Positions 47,303 through 57,674 of a stretch of DNA of 64,000 nucleotides are shown piece by piece. A program made the translations under genes and the position numbers. Position 1 is the first letter of the stretch. The number at the start of each line of letters is the position of its first letter. Source of the DNA: Uranotaenia lowii (lineage: Eukaryota; Arthropoda; Insecta; Diptera; Culicidae); the NCBI RefSeq assembly GCF_029784155.1, contig NC_073693.1, positions 234,860,447 to 234,924,446 of the forward strand. The letters are read 5' to 3'. The notes under the pieces are model-generated. The model was not told the origin of the DNA, made no database searches, and saw only the letters and a program-made list of their open reading frames with translations.

Positions 47303-47640
47303 ACTACGCTTAATAATCAGCGTAGCCGATCGGACCACGACGTGAAGATGACCTCGGACGGTCAGGATGATATTAAATTTAAATTTGAACTTCTAAGCGA
47401 GTGTTGAATGCGTAGCGCATATGCGTGAATTATACCCCCTTCCGATTCCTAAAATTCCTTCTTCGAATTTAACACCTGGTTAGGGATGCTGCCTGGAATG
47501 CCAAGACTCTGGGTTTCACTCATTTTAGTGGGTTGTGCCAACGTAAGAACTTTTAACTACACAAATAACACACGACGTATTACAGGACACGACACTTAAC
47601 GTTCTTACTAATGGAAAAAAGGAACTAAAATTAGCTTTTT

Positions 47641-47690
47641 GTCGACCGGTTTCGGGCTCGATGTTACCCATCTACAGGACGATGTCCGAC
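47641..47690 (-). other. Hammerhead-ribozyme-like motif in PLE tail
   Basis: On the minus strand, CTGTAGATGGG, a loop, CCCGAAACC, then GGTCGAC. Hammerhead cores are CTGANGA, stem II, GAAA, short stem III, then GTC cleaved before stem I. Here GGG/CCC could form stem II, GAAACCGGTC matches the GAAA plus minimal stem III form, and GTC/GAC could pair in stem I. The core reads CTGTAGA instead of CTGANGA, so it is probably inactive. Hammerheads are known in Penelope-like elements. The structure call is inference. Confidence 0.45.
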
Positions 47691-47811
47691 TGATTGCGTA
47701 GAAGAAAAGCACTAACACAGCATCATACTGTCACACAGTATTTGTCGAAGAGGGGTTGGTTTTTATACATTGTTGTTTGCCAAGTTGAAAAGGGGCGAAA
47801 TGATAGGCGCG

Positions 47812-49322
47812 TCATCCTCGTTCGGCCTCTCTGAAGTCGTGATGTACATCGATTCCCAGGCATTTAAATGTGACGCTTTTCGAACACATTTTTTTGAATT
47901 TCACCTTTTCCCAATCTATGGAATGGTTGAATTCTGATGCATGGGCGGCTACACTGGATTCGTTGGATCTGTTGTTTTCTACGGCGTTTTTATGCTCCTT
48001 TATCCGAGTTTTAAATTTGCGCCTTGTTTGGCCAATATAGACCGCCGGGTACGCCTCGCGAGGTATCTCGTAGATACCAGATCTTTCCCCCGGAGGCACC
48101 TTATTCTTTAGTGAAACCAAACAATCTTTTAGGGTGTTGGAACTTTTGTAAACCACTTTCAAACCGTGGTTGGAGAGGATCTTCCGAATACCATTGGTCA
48201 GTGCAGTGGTGGGTGGAACGGCAAACTGACCCTTTGGGATTCTGCCTTTTCTGGTTTGAAAGTGGTGGCATTACTTCGGAACCTTTTTCTTTCGTGTTTG
48301 CGTAGGATTTTATACACGAATTCTTCATCATTACCGTTCAGATTGGCTGCCAATAAAATCCTTTCTTTTTCGCTTTCAAACTCGCTGTTTTCCATCGGTA
48401 TGTTGAGCAAACGGTGTGCCATTGAATGAAACGCAGCTTGTTTTTGTTCACCAAAATGATTTGAATCTACCGTTATGTAGCGATCGGTTGATGTCGGATT
48501 TCGATAGATTCCAAATTTCACCGTGCTATAATCTTTTCTGGAGATGAGCAGGTCGAGAAAAGGGAGTTTTCCATCCACTTCTTTTTCGACGGTGAATTTG
48601 ATCAAGCTGTGTTGGCTATTCAAGAGCTCAAGAGTTTGTGGGAGATATCGTTCTTTTACTGTGGCGAAGATATCGTCGAAGTAGCGCCACCAAACTCGGG
48701 GGAAAAGTTTTTTCCTTTTTTCGAGATCGCCTTCAAAATCGCTCATGAACAGCTCAGCGAGCAAAGGGGATAGTTTGCTTCCCATACTGAGGCCAAAGGT
48801 TTGTTTGAAGAATCTCCCCCGGAATATAAAATAATTCTGGTTCATACATACCTCAGCTATGGTCACGTACGCTTCTATACAATTTGGTGGTGCTCTGCGT
48901 TTTTCCAAATGTCTCCGAAGGCTGCGTAAGGCGTCAGGAATGGGGACGCTAGGAAAAAGTGCGGAGACGTCAAACGAAACCAAAATCTCACCTCGACGCA
49001 CTTTGAAATTTTTGAATACGTCGTGTGTTATTTGTGTACTCTGGGTTTCCTTTCCTCTTCTTAGTTGCACGATTTGCTTGCGCAACTCAATCGGCTCCGC
49101 CCGAACACGACGATGATGAGCAGCTTTCCCTCTAGCTGCTACTCTCCCTGACTGCGGCTTCGGCTTGACGAACGGGACAGCGTTTTTAATGGCCTCGGCT
49201 CGTCGCGCGTCGCTTGCTGATTCGTCGATGGGTACCTCCCCGCTCTCCCACTTCGGACCGCTTTCCTTCTTTGGATTGTTCTCCTCCGGCTCGCACGTTT
49301 TCTTTACTAGGTTCAATAACAA
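47812..49322 (-). pseudogene. PLE reverse transcriptase plus GIY-YIG endonuclease, one frameshift
   Basis: Reading leftward from 49322: about 110 residues of basic N-terminal sequence that I do not recognise. Then the RT core: ILVSFDVSALFPSVPIPDAL (motif A Asp), FGLSMGSKLSPLLAELFMSD (motif B), WWRYFDDIFATV (motif C, catalytic DD), DGKLPFLDLLISRK, IYRNPTSTDRYITVDSNH. Near 48240 a one-base frameshift moves into FAVPPTTALTNGIRKILS and the GIY-YIG domain: SGIYEIPREAYPAVYIGQTR, RKFKTRIKEHKNAVE, VAAHASEFNHSI. PLE RT is related to telomerase, and GIY-YIG nicks DNA. Apart from the shift and the odd N terminus the domains look nearly intact. The first codon used is TTG, so the real start is unknown. 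Confidence 0.88.
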
Positions 49323-49496
49323 AACGGGATTATTTTTTGTTTACTGCTTAAAATTAATGTAATCGAGCCAATCTGATAAATTTAATGCTAATATTCTGTA
49401 TGAAAATTATATTGATTAATTTAAGATAAAAAAATAAAATAATTAAAAATGATAAAAAAGAATTATTTATTGGAATAGTGTCAAAAGAGAATGGTT

Positions 49497-49548
49497 TAGG
49501 GCGAATGTTGCCAAAACCGAATGTTGCTTAAATCGAACGGGGTCTGTA
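49497..49548. mobile_element. Solo end of the CAGACCCCG MITE family
   Basis: CGAATGTTGCCAAAACCGAA, ATGTTGCTTAAATCGAACGG and GGTCTGTA reproduce the right end of the MITE at 43638-44240, including the TA. The left end is missing; the PLE upstream may have replaced or interrupted it. Confidence 0.75.
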
Positions 49549-49559
49549 TTCAGCCAACA

Positions 49560-52345
49560 GCCAAACAGTTTTTTTCTGGTACAAGCTCTAGTAAAAACTT
49601 TATTTAAACCCACTTAAACCTTGTAATTTTTTTTCTTACAAGATAAGTGTTAAATTTTTGAGAATATTCGATTTTGTCTAACCATTATTCTAATGTAAAA
49701 TATGCAAATGAACCGTTAAATTGATAATTTGTAATAATTCGCATTTGTTGTCCGAGGACGCTTGAGTTTCAGACTGCTCCATGTGTATGTTATGTTAATA
49801 ATCCACCATGGGTGCACGGATTCACCGCAGTTTGACCAAAGTATGGATTAAAATTTATCATTTAGATGACTCCCCAGATTCCATACCCGGCACCATGGCT
49901 TCGTGTGAACTGTTATGAAGTGTATGTTTTATGTGTGAATGTAAGTATATATTTGGAAGAACAATTCGAACAGATACGCAACCAGTTCAAAATGTATAAC
50001 ATGTTCACTATTATACATTTTCTACAGGTATTCCGGCATCCGTGTATATACCTGGCCAGCTGGCACCTGATTGAACGTTCAAATTCATACAATCGAAATC
50101 ATAATATCAAAGAAAGAAAGTAAACAAGAACAATCTCACCAAATCGTAGGAATTAATTCCTAATTTTTCCATGCGAGGGATGCGTTGTCTGTTAGGTAAA
50201 TGTTTTGACATGAAGTCAACACTTTTCTGCACAAACCATTCCACATTCTTCCTTCAGCATCACACGACAATTCTGGATTCGCCCTTTAATCAAGCAATCA
50301 CTAAGCACTAACACGCTCCCTTTCACAAATTCCACGGCACAACTGCATCGAGCCGACAAAAACCTGTAACGTTCTACCTGTTTTCATTACTCGTGATAAA
50401 TCACTTTAAATTTCCCAATACTTTACAAAAACTTTGTTGTTTTCTTAATTCAACCCCCGATTAATGAATATTCGAACAAATTTAAGCTCAATTCGAAACC
50501 CTCATGTCCTTGCTACTTGTATATCTTTTGCAGGTTTTTTCTTTCTTCTTTCATCGCAACTTGTAAGCCAAAGCAGGATGCCAAGCATGGAAAAAGTGCA
50601 TGTTTCGTAGGAACACACGAAATAAAACATCGTATACAATAATCACGTTATAAGAAAACGAATCCTCTCAAAGTCACTTTCTGTTGATTGCTTTTTCATC
50701 ATGATTTTGTTCATATGAATAACTTAAGTTGCAGCAATTGCATTCGATTAGTTCATTTTAGAAATGGCCGCATAAACTACTGGCCCATATTTCTGTAACT
50801 TCACACTAGCATACTAGCTAGCCAGCTGAGTCATTGCAATCAATCACAGCAAGCCGGGGAAATTCGGCTCATGCACAAACACGTCACAACGGGAGGAAAA
50901 AAACCAAACGATGCCAACTTGGTAACACCCGCGTTTATTAAAATGGCTATAACCTTTTGCAGTTCCAATTTCATTTGCACCAAACACATTTGGATGTTCA
51001 TAATTAATCTTTTGCCTTAAGCTTTGAGGATTTTTACACGTTGGGCGAGATAGCATATGAAATGCATCGAACAAGCTCCAAGAGAAAGGCCGAACGACGT
51101 GAAACCATCCAGTAGGAACACATTTCAATTAGCAGCATCGAAAACACATTTTTCTCGTAGCTTCCCAGCACTCGAGCATGTTCTTGGATAATTCTGCAAT
51201 TCTACTGCTCTATCACTTTATTAATTTTATTTTTCTTCCCTATTTACAAGAAATCGCTATTTGCAGATTATTCTTCTGGTGTTTCATTTATTTGCAACAT
51301 TTTTTCTCTATCACTTAACCATCTAGACATGGGAATAAAGTCACTCCGCCCCGTAAACTTGGGCAACGTCTAAATTTTTCTTCAAAAATAGTCAAATTGG
51401 AAGCAATTTACACCGCGAAACAACCGCCATTCCGCCATTTATGCAGTGTGTATTTTCTGCACTTGGGTGGGACCGATAAAGCGAGCGCGACGAATAAAAA
51501 ATTACGTCCGTTCTCGAGCAAGGCCTACAGCGAACTCGGCTTGAGTTTCAGACTGCTCCAGTAGTAAAATTAAATTGAAGTTACGTGGCCGCGTTTCTGA
51601 ATAATTAGCCAACAGTTGTGTAGCTTTATTTAATTAGCAGCCAGCGGAAAGCCTCTGTAATCTGGGAAATTTATTAAGTTGTTGACGTTACCGGAATACC
51701 ACCACCCCACGACGACCATACACCGGAGGGGAACAAATTTTGTCAAGGTGTCTCAACCCGGGGACCAAGATTGTTTCCCGGCTTCTTGGAAACAACCGAA
51801 GGTCACGAAAGCCAGCCACCCCGCCCGGATTGCTAGTCAGCTTCATATTTCGTTACTCCTATAGATTTATTTTCCAGATTCGAACTTGGCCGATGCTATC
51901 GAACTCGAACGGGTTTCGTGAGAAGGGTTGAAGAATTTTCCGTTGCCTTATTATTGAATGGATTGGTTTCCTTCACCGGGGAAAGGAACGAACGTGTCAG
52001 AAATGAGAAATATGAAAACATGATTTGCTTCTCAAGATGTCAATTGGGAAACGAATCCATTGTGATGTTTCGAAGTTGACTTGATTTTTCATAACGGAAG
52101 GCTGGAATCAATAACAGGTTTAATTGTGATTTAAGATGATATTTATTGAACATGAAATTTAAAAATATCTTCTAATTTCTGAACGGTGAAATGCTGTAAG
52201 GTCTGTGAATTTTGAATTGACGTTTCGATTAAAGTCTTAGTGTGCAAATTTGACACTCTTGATTTAAACCACTGAATATCTCCTATTGCTCAACCGTTAT
52301 GTTTACAATTTATAGCTTGTAAACCTTTCAAGTGCTTTTAACATT
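49560..52345. other. Most host-like, low-repeat stretch; no gene proven
   Basis: No transposon domains, few simple repeats and moderate GC patches (51330-51560, 51690-51900). A 21-bp direct repeat (49761-49781, 51540-51560) frames most of it. Sequence around 50200-50500 and 51300-51560 resembles upstream or 5' UTR DNA in composition, but I cannot name a promoter. One possible exon pair is listed separately. Confidence 0.35.
49866..50123 (+). CDS. Possible two-exon host peptide, unrecognised
   Basis: A 75-bp candidate exon (49866-49940) follows an acceptor-like ATCATTTAG and ends at a strong donor, GTAAGT (49941-49946). An acceptor TTTTCTACAG ends at 50027, giving an 87-bp intron, typical of small dipteran introns. 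Exon 2 would run 50028-50123 to TAA. Spliced, the peptide is 56 residues (NCYEVYVLCVN joined to VFRHPCIYLASWH); because 87 is divisible by three, the unspliced frame is open too. No domain is recognised. This may be a chance arrangement or part of a longer gene. Confidence 0.2.
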   Translation: MTPQIPYPAPWLRVNCYEVYVLCVNVSIYLEEQFEQIRNQFKMYNMFTIIHFLQVFRHPCIYLASWHLIERSNSYNRNHNIKERK

Positions 52346-52346
52346 A

Positions 52347-53267
52347 GGGGAGAATGAGGATACTTGATCCCTGGGGATACTTGATTCCTTAGCTATATCT
52401 CGAAACTGGAATGTCTTACAAAGATCAAATGTTCTAGAAAAATGTGCCAAAATGAGCAAAATAACATTGCTTGTAGTTTAAAATTTTTTAACAAAATAAT
52501 TGTTTGAGTAATTGAACTTTGTTTGAAAAATTTCACAAAATGTAACTTGAAGATCTTTTTTCATCACTTTAAAATGTTCCTTACATGGGAAAATCATGAA
52601 AAAAATATTCGTTCCAATATATCAATCGTTCGAGCGTAAAATGAACTTCATAATGCCATATTTTCAAAGTAATGGAAAACTCTCAACTTTTTTCAGAAAA
52701 AGTTTTCTAAAATGTTGATTATGGGTACAATTGATCCCCTAGAGTTGGGAACAATTGATCCCCCCTTCCAAACGGCGTATTCTTCTTCTGAATTGATCGA
52801 TATGATTGCTGAAGAAAAGAGCAAAAATAATTATTTTTCTCTTAATTATAAAAAATAGCGCCTTTAAGTATGCAATGTTATTAGCGTTGAGACAAAGTTA
52901 TAGAATTTTCTTCTTATGTCTGCTATAATTTGTGAAATGAGAACAAACATGACCAAAATAGTCAATTAACATTCTATCTTGGGGTTTTGTTTGATTTTTA
53001 TATAAGGATAAGGGCTTCCTGAATAAAAGATCAAGTCTCCTTCAATAGGGGATCAAGTCTCCCCTAACTTCAGAAAAATCGCAATTTTTTTACTCCCACG
53101 AAAATGCTTCTAGTTCATCAACGGGTTCAAGTATCGTTCTAATTTTTGAAGCATTTAAACTTGAAGTTACAAGCTGTCAGAAAATGTCAAAGACGGCGAG
53201 TTGCTAAATTTTTCCAAAAAGATATGGTGAAAATAAGGAAAGGGGATCGAGTATCCCCACTCTCCCC
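52347..53267. mobile_element. TA-flanked element A with GGGGAGA ends, 921 bp
   Basis: Starts GGGGAGAATGAGGATACTTG and ends with CGAGTATCCCCACTCTCCCC, inverted repeats of about 26 bp, flanked by TA (52345-52346, 53268-53269). Internal repeats of GATACTTGATCCC and TTGATCCCC occur. No open frame of note. A non-autonomous DNA transposon; TA suggests Tc1/mariner-type. Confidence 0.8.
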
Positions 53268-53520
53268 TACTTAAATATAGTGTTCGGAAATTACTTTTTC
53301 TTCTACAATAACTTACACCCGGCACATAAAAACTTCAAAATGAAGTGCCACAATATAACCATGTGTAGGGGAGATGAGGGCATAACGAGCACCCAGGGCA
53401 TAATGAGCACTCCTTTTTTCTACATAAGTACGTATTTTCTTAAACAAATTTTCATAAGGATTTGTTTCCTATTACCCACAGTATTAATTTTTCACCAAAA
53501 AAGAAATACAGTAAGGTTTT

Positions 53521-53605
53521 TTTTACACTGATATACGTACCGCGTAAAAAAAAACCGTGTAAAAAAAAACCGTGTTAATTCCCGAAAACCGTGTAAAAAA
53601 AGACC
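53521..53605 (+). repeat. AACCGTGTAAAAAAA units, left block
   Basis: Three to four copies of CCGTGTAAAAAAAAA, with CGTGTTAATTCCCGAAAACC between two of them. Confidence 0.8.
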
Positions 53606-53635
53606 ATTCGAATTCTGCAGCTTTGAAGTTCTGAC

Positions 53636-54062
53636 ACTTAAGACCTGAGACCTGAGACTTGAGACATAAGACCTGGACTTGAAAATGTAGACTAGAGACA
53701 TGAGACCTGAGACTTTAGACATGACACCTGAGACCTAAGTCCAGAGACCTGAGATCTGAGACATGAAACCTGAGACTTGAAGAATGAGACCAAAGACATG
53801 GGACATTAGACCTGAGACCTGAGACTAGAAACCTAAGACATAAAACACGAGACCTGATACCTGAGACATGGGACATGAGACCTGAGACATGAGACTTGAG
53901 ACTTAAGACATGACACCTGAGACCTGAGACATGAGACAAGAGGCATGAGACATGAGATATGAGACCTGAGACCTGAGACATGAGACATAAGACATGAGAC
54001 CTGAGGTATGAGACAAGAGCCATGAAAGATTAGACCTGAGACATGAGACTTTAGACCTGAGA
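53636..54062. repeat. GAGACCT heptamer-type array, left
   Basis: Degenerate tandem GAGACCTGAGACATGAGAC words over about 430 bp. Open frames through it (Ser-x-Leu-Arg-Ser-x-Val type) exist only because seven-base units cycle all frames without stops. Confidence 0.9.
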
Positions 54063-54875
54063 CAAGCTACTAGTGTTATTACCGCGAAAAATTATATAAG
54101 CTTCGATTACAACTTGCGACCCCTCTAGTGAAAGGGTTTGACTTGTAGGTGACGAAAAACAGTGTCGCGAAATCGCTAGTCCAAGCTACTAGTGTGAGTA
54201 CCGCGAAATATTAGTTTAGCTCCGATTTCAACTTTCGACCGGTCAAGTGAAAGGGTTTGACTTGTAGGTAACGAAAAATAGTGTCGCGATTTCGCTAGTA
54301 CAAGCTACTAGGATTAGTACCGCGAGAAATTACTTAAGCTCCGATTTAGACTTGCGACCCCTCTAGTGAAAGGGTTTGACTTGTAGATGACGAAAAATAG
54401 AGTTGCGATTTCGCTTGTACAAGCTACTAGTGTTAGTACCGCGAGCAATTAGTTAAGCTCCGATTTAGACTTGCGACCCCTCTAGTTAAAGGGTTTGATT
54501 TGTAGGTGACGAAAACAGTGTCACGAAATCGCTAGTCCAAACTACTAGTGTTAGTACCGCGAAATATTAGTTTAGCTCCGATTTCAACTTTCGACCGGTC
54601 AAGTGAAAGGGTTTGACTTGTAGGTAACGAAAAATAGTGTCGCGATTTCGCTAGTACAAGCAACTAGGATTAGTACCGCGAGAAATTACTTAAGCTCCGA
54701 TTTAGACTTGCGACCCCTCTAGTGAAAGGGTTTGACTTGTAGATGACGAAAAATAGAGTTGCGATTTCGCTTGTACAAGCTACTAGTGTTAGTATCGCGA
54801 GAAATTAGTTAAGCTCCGATTTCAACTTTCGACCCGTCAAGTGAAAGGGATTGACTTCTTGGTGATATTGGTTAC
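54063..54875 (+). repeat. 119-bp satellite array, left (about 6.8 units)
   Basis: CAAGCTACTAG recurs at 54063, 54182, 54301, 54420, 54538, 54657 and 54776, a period of 119 bp (one of 118). Units read through ACCGCGAGAAATTA, AAGCTCCGATTT, CCCTCTAGTGAAAGGGTTTG, ACTTGTAG and ACGAAAAATAGTGTCGCGA. Two subtypes alternate (CCCCTCTAGTG against CCGGTCAAGTG), which suggests a higher-order repeat. Confidence 0.95.
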
Positions 54876-55695
54876 AGGGGGTAATCTTGAGAATCCGGAG
54901 AATTGAATAGTATTTAAAGTGCATGTTTTATATTTTGTATCACGTTTTGTTTTAATAACTGGCAAAATAAATCAAAACGCGCAATCAGAAGCTGCAGCAC
55001 CCAGCTGAAAATTGAGTGAAATCATCACTCAGTGCTACAAATTATCGAAAATTTTTATCAAACATCGCATTCTTTGAAAAATTAGCGGTTAATGAAAATA
55101 TAACTTCAAAATTTTTATCCATCCAATCATGAATTTTTATGATTTCAGCTAGTAGAATTTGTTACAGTATTTTTCACCCCTAACTGTTTGTTGAACCCTC
55201 ATGCTTTTTTCCATAAAATCATTTATGGTTAAAAAAATATAAAATTTAATTCGAACAAAGCCAAAAACTACTGCAATTGGTGCTTCATGCATTACGACAT
55301 TACAAATACATCACAACTTGTGGAACCAATAATTTTTCTGACTACCTCAATTTTATGTGCAATCAACTTTAAAACTTTTTTGTACAAACGGTATGATTAT
55401 CTGCGGAAATAATGTTTTTAAAGGCCATTGAAGTTGAAAACTGTTGCATGATGCACCAGATGCACCAGACGGTATCTCTGTTTAAAAGACATACGTTGTC
55501 TATGGCGATTTAGGCTTTGTAGACTGAATTAATTACGTTGAAAATTTAAGATTAACATTTAACTCCAATACCGAGATAGGAATCGAACCCATGCCATCAG
55601 TGGACCAGCGATTACCGTCTTACCATGCTAACCACTCGACCAGCGAGACGTATCTCACAACTAACCTTGAGTTCTGTTTGCTTCAAACACTTTAA
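54876..55695. other. Unique core between the inverted satellite arrays
   Basis: About 800 bp of AT-rich sequence with no gene, containing the tRNA-like head at 55571-55650. It is the loop of the mirrored satellite structure. Confidence 0.7.
55571..55650 (-). repeat. tRNA-like SINE head in the core
   Basis: On the minus strand: GTCGAGTGGTTA (A-box-like, 55629-55640) and GGGTTCGATTCC (B-box, 55579-55590), as in Ser/Leu-type tRNAs, with an intervening arm CTGGTCCACTGATGGCATG. Pairing for a full tRNA is incomplete and no discriminator end is visible, so I call a SINE-type head. Confidence 0.5.
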
Positions 55696-56825
55696 CTTAA
55701 TAGGTCGCAGATTGAAATCGGAAATGAAACTTCTTTCTACCGGTAATAACACTAGTAGCTTGTACTAGCGAACTCGCGACACTATTTTTCATCACCTAAA
55801 AGACAAACCCTTTCATTTGACCGGTCGAAAGTTGAAATCGGAGCTGGACTAATTTCTCGTGGTACTAGTAGCTTGTACTAGCGAAGTCGCGACACTATTT
55901 TTCGTCATCTACAAGTCAAACCCTTTTACTAGAGGGGTCGCAGGTTGAAATCGGAGCTAAACTATTTTCTCGCGGTACTTATCCTAGTAGCTTGTACTAG
56001 CGAAGTCATGACACTATTTTTCGTCAACTACAAGTCAAACCCTTTCATTAGAGGGGTCGCAAGTATAAATCGGAGTTTAACTAATTTCTCGTGGTACTAA
56101 CACTAGTAGCTTGTACTAGCGAAGTCGCGACACTATTTTTCGTCATCTACAAGTCAAACCCTTTTACTAGAGGGGTCGCAGGTTGAAATCGGAGCTTAAC
56201 TAATTTCTCGCGGTACTAATCCTAGTAGCTTGTACTAGCGAAGTCGCGACATTGTTTTTCGTCATCTGCAAGTCAAACCCTTTCATTAGAGGGGTCGCAA
56301 GTATAAATCGGAGTTTAACTAGTTTTCGCGGTACTAACACTAGTAGCTTGTACTAGCGAAGTCGCGACACTATTTTTCGTCATCTACAAGTCAAACCCTT
56401 TCACTAGAGGGGTCGAAAGTTGAAATCGGAGCTAAACTAATTTTTCGCGGTACTAATCCTAGTAGCTTGTACTAGCGAAGTCGCGACACTAGTTTTCATC
56501 ACCTACAAGTCAAACCCTTCTATTACAGGGGTCGCAAGTTGAAATCGGAGCTTAACTAATTTCTCGCGGTAATAACACTAGTAGCTTGTACTAGCGAAGT
56601 CGCGACACTGTTTTTCGTCATCTGCAAGTCAAACCCTTTCATTAGAGGGGTCGCAAGTATAAATCGGAGTTTAACTAGTTTCTCGCGGTACTAACACTAG
56701 TAGCTTGTACTAGCGAAGTCGCGACACTATTTTTCGTCATCTACAAGTCAAAACCTTTCATTAGAGGGGTCGCATGTAGAAATCGGAGCTAAACTTGTTT
56801 CTCGCGGTACTAATTCTAGTAGCTT
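55696..56825 (-). repeat. 119-bp satellite array, right, inverted (about 9.5 units)
   Basis: GTAGCTTG recurs at 55755, 55868, 55986, 56106, 56225, 56343, 56462, 56581, 56700 and 56819, with spacing of 113-120 and mostly 119. The sequence is the complement of the left array (AGCGAAGTCGCGACACTATT, AAGTCAAACCCTTTCA, AGAGGGGTCGCAAGTTGAAA). The first unit is diverged and 6 bp short. Confidence 0.95.
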
Positions 56826-57217
56826 GTCTCCGGTCTCAGGTCCAAAGTCTCTTGTCTCAGGTCTCAGGTCTCATGTTTCATGGCTCTTGTCTCTTGCCTC
56901 AGGTCTCATGTCTTATGTCTCATGCCTCATGTCTCATGTCCCATGTCTCAGGTCTAAAGTCTCATGTTTCACGGCTCTTATCTCATGCCTCAGGTCTCAG
57001 GTCTCAGGTCTCATGTCTCAAGTCTAATATCCCTTGTCTCAGCTTCCAGGTCTCAGGTCTCATGTCTAATTTCTAATGTTTCATGTCTCAGGTCTCATGT
57101 CTCATGTCTCATGTCTCATGTCTCATGTCTCAGGTCTCAGGGCTCAGGTCTCAGGTCTCAAGTCTCAGGTCTCAGGTCTCAGGTCCCAGGTCTTAGGTCT
57201 CATGTATCATGTTCTTA
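56826..57217. repeat. AGGTCTC heptamer-type array, right, inverted
   Basis: Tandem GTCTCAGGTCTCATGTCTC words, complementary to the left GAGACCT array. It begins directly after the last satellite unit, mirroring the left junction. Confidence 0.9.
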
Positions 57218-57296
57218 GTCTAAGAGATAAGATTTTCCCAACTTCAAAAAGATTCTAAGTGTTTTCCGTTGAAAAGGACTTAGAATATTTTCTCTC

Positions 57297-57415
57297 AAAA
57301 ACCGTGTTAATTCGCGAAAACCGTGTAAAAAAAAACCGTGTTAATTCCCGAAAACCGTGTAAAAAAAGCCGTGTAAAAAAAAACCGCGTAAAAAAAAACC
57401 GTGTAAAAAAAAACC
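57297..57415 (+). repeat. AACCGTGTAAAAAAA units, right block
   Basis: Six or seven units of CCGTGTAAAAAAAAA with CGTGTTAATTCCCGAAAACC. They are in the same orientation as the left block, unlike the neighbouring arrays, so this layer is direct rather than mirrored. Confidence 0.85.
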
Positions 57416-57674
57416 TAGGTGTATACCTTTCATCTTTACAGAAAAATTAAATAATAACCAGCTAGGTTCTCAAGTGACGAAAATATTATAATTTTTGAGC
57501 ACCACGAAATAAGCTTTTATGACCTTAAAATCATCTTGATCTGAAATGTACGCTCTGCAACATGATCTACACATTGTTTCTCAATTTTCAACATCATAAA
57601 ATTTTTGATTTTTCACTTTAATCAATTTTTAAACGCTTTTTTACTTTAATTTGTTCACTAGAGGCGAACAGAGC

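Larger units (their letters stand above)
39220..47460 (+). mobile_element. R1-like retrotransposon, copy 3, split by a 4-kb insertion
   Basis: The best preserved R1-like element of the window. ORF1 with zinc knuckles (39500-40310), ORF2 endonuclease (40310-40800) and RT (41340-42480) are followed by the C-terminal region up to about 42770. The coding homology resumes at 46865 and ends at 47302. The intervening DNA is a fold-back element (42840-46855). The sequence differs from copies 1 and 2, so it is a related but separate family. Frameshifts and stops show that it is dead. Confidence 0.8.
47560..49330 (-). mobile_element. Penelope-like element (PLE)
   Basis: The minus-strand element encodes a Penelope-type reverse transcriptase followed by a GIY-YIG endonuclease, the diagnostic pair of this retroelement class. 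It ends in a tail with a hammerhead-like motif (47641-47690). It lies directly downstream of the 3' end of R1-like copy 3 and upstream (on the plus strand) of a solo MITE end at 49497-49548. Exact termini are not defined. Confidence 0.85.

Noticed and set aside
47812..49322. A bacterial retron or group II intron RT, or an endogenous virus
   Set aside because: The RT followed by a GIY-YIG domain, with FDV..LFPSVP and YFDDI wording, is Penelope-like. No capsid, protease or integrase is present.
51660..51931. GC-rich open frames suggesting an exon
   Set aside because: Two overlapping frames without domain or paired splice signals.
54063..56825. Regularly spaced repeats resembling a CRISPR array
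   Set aside because: Repeat units are 119 bp and contiguous with no unique spacers, and the context is eukaryotic. The same reasoning excludes the 143-bp Helitron repeats.
53492..57450. Ser/Leu/Arg/Val-rich and Lys/Arg/Val-rich open frames
   Set aside because: Generated by tandem heptamers (GAGACCT/AGGTCTC) and AACCGTGTAAAAAAA units. Similar frames occur on all phases, so no coding evidence.
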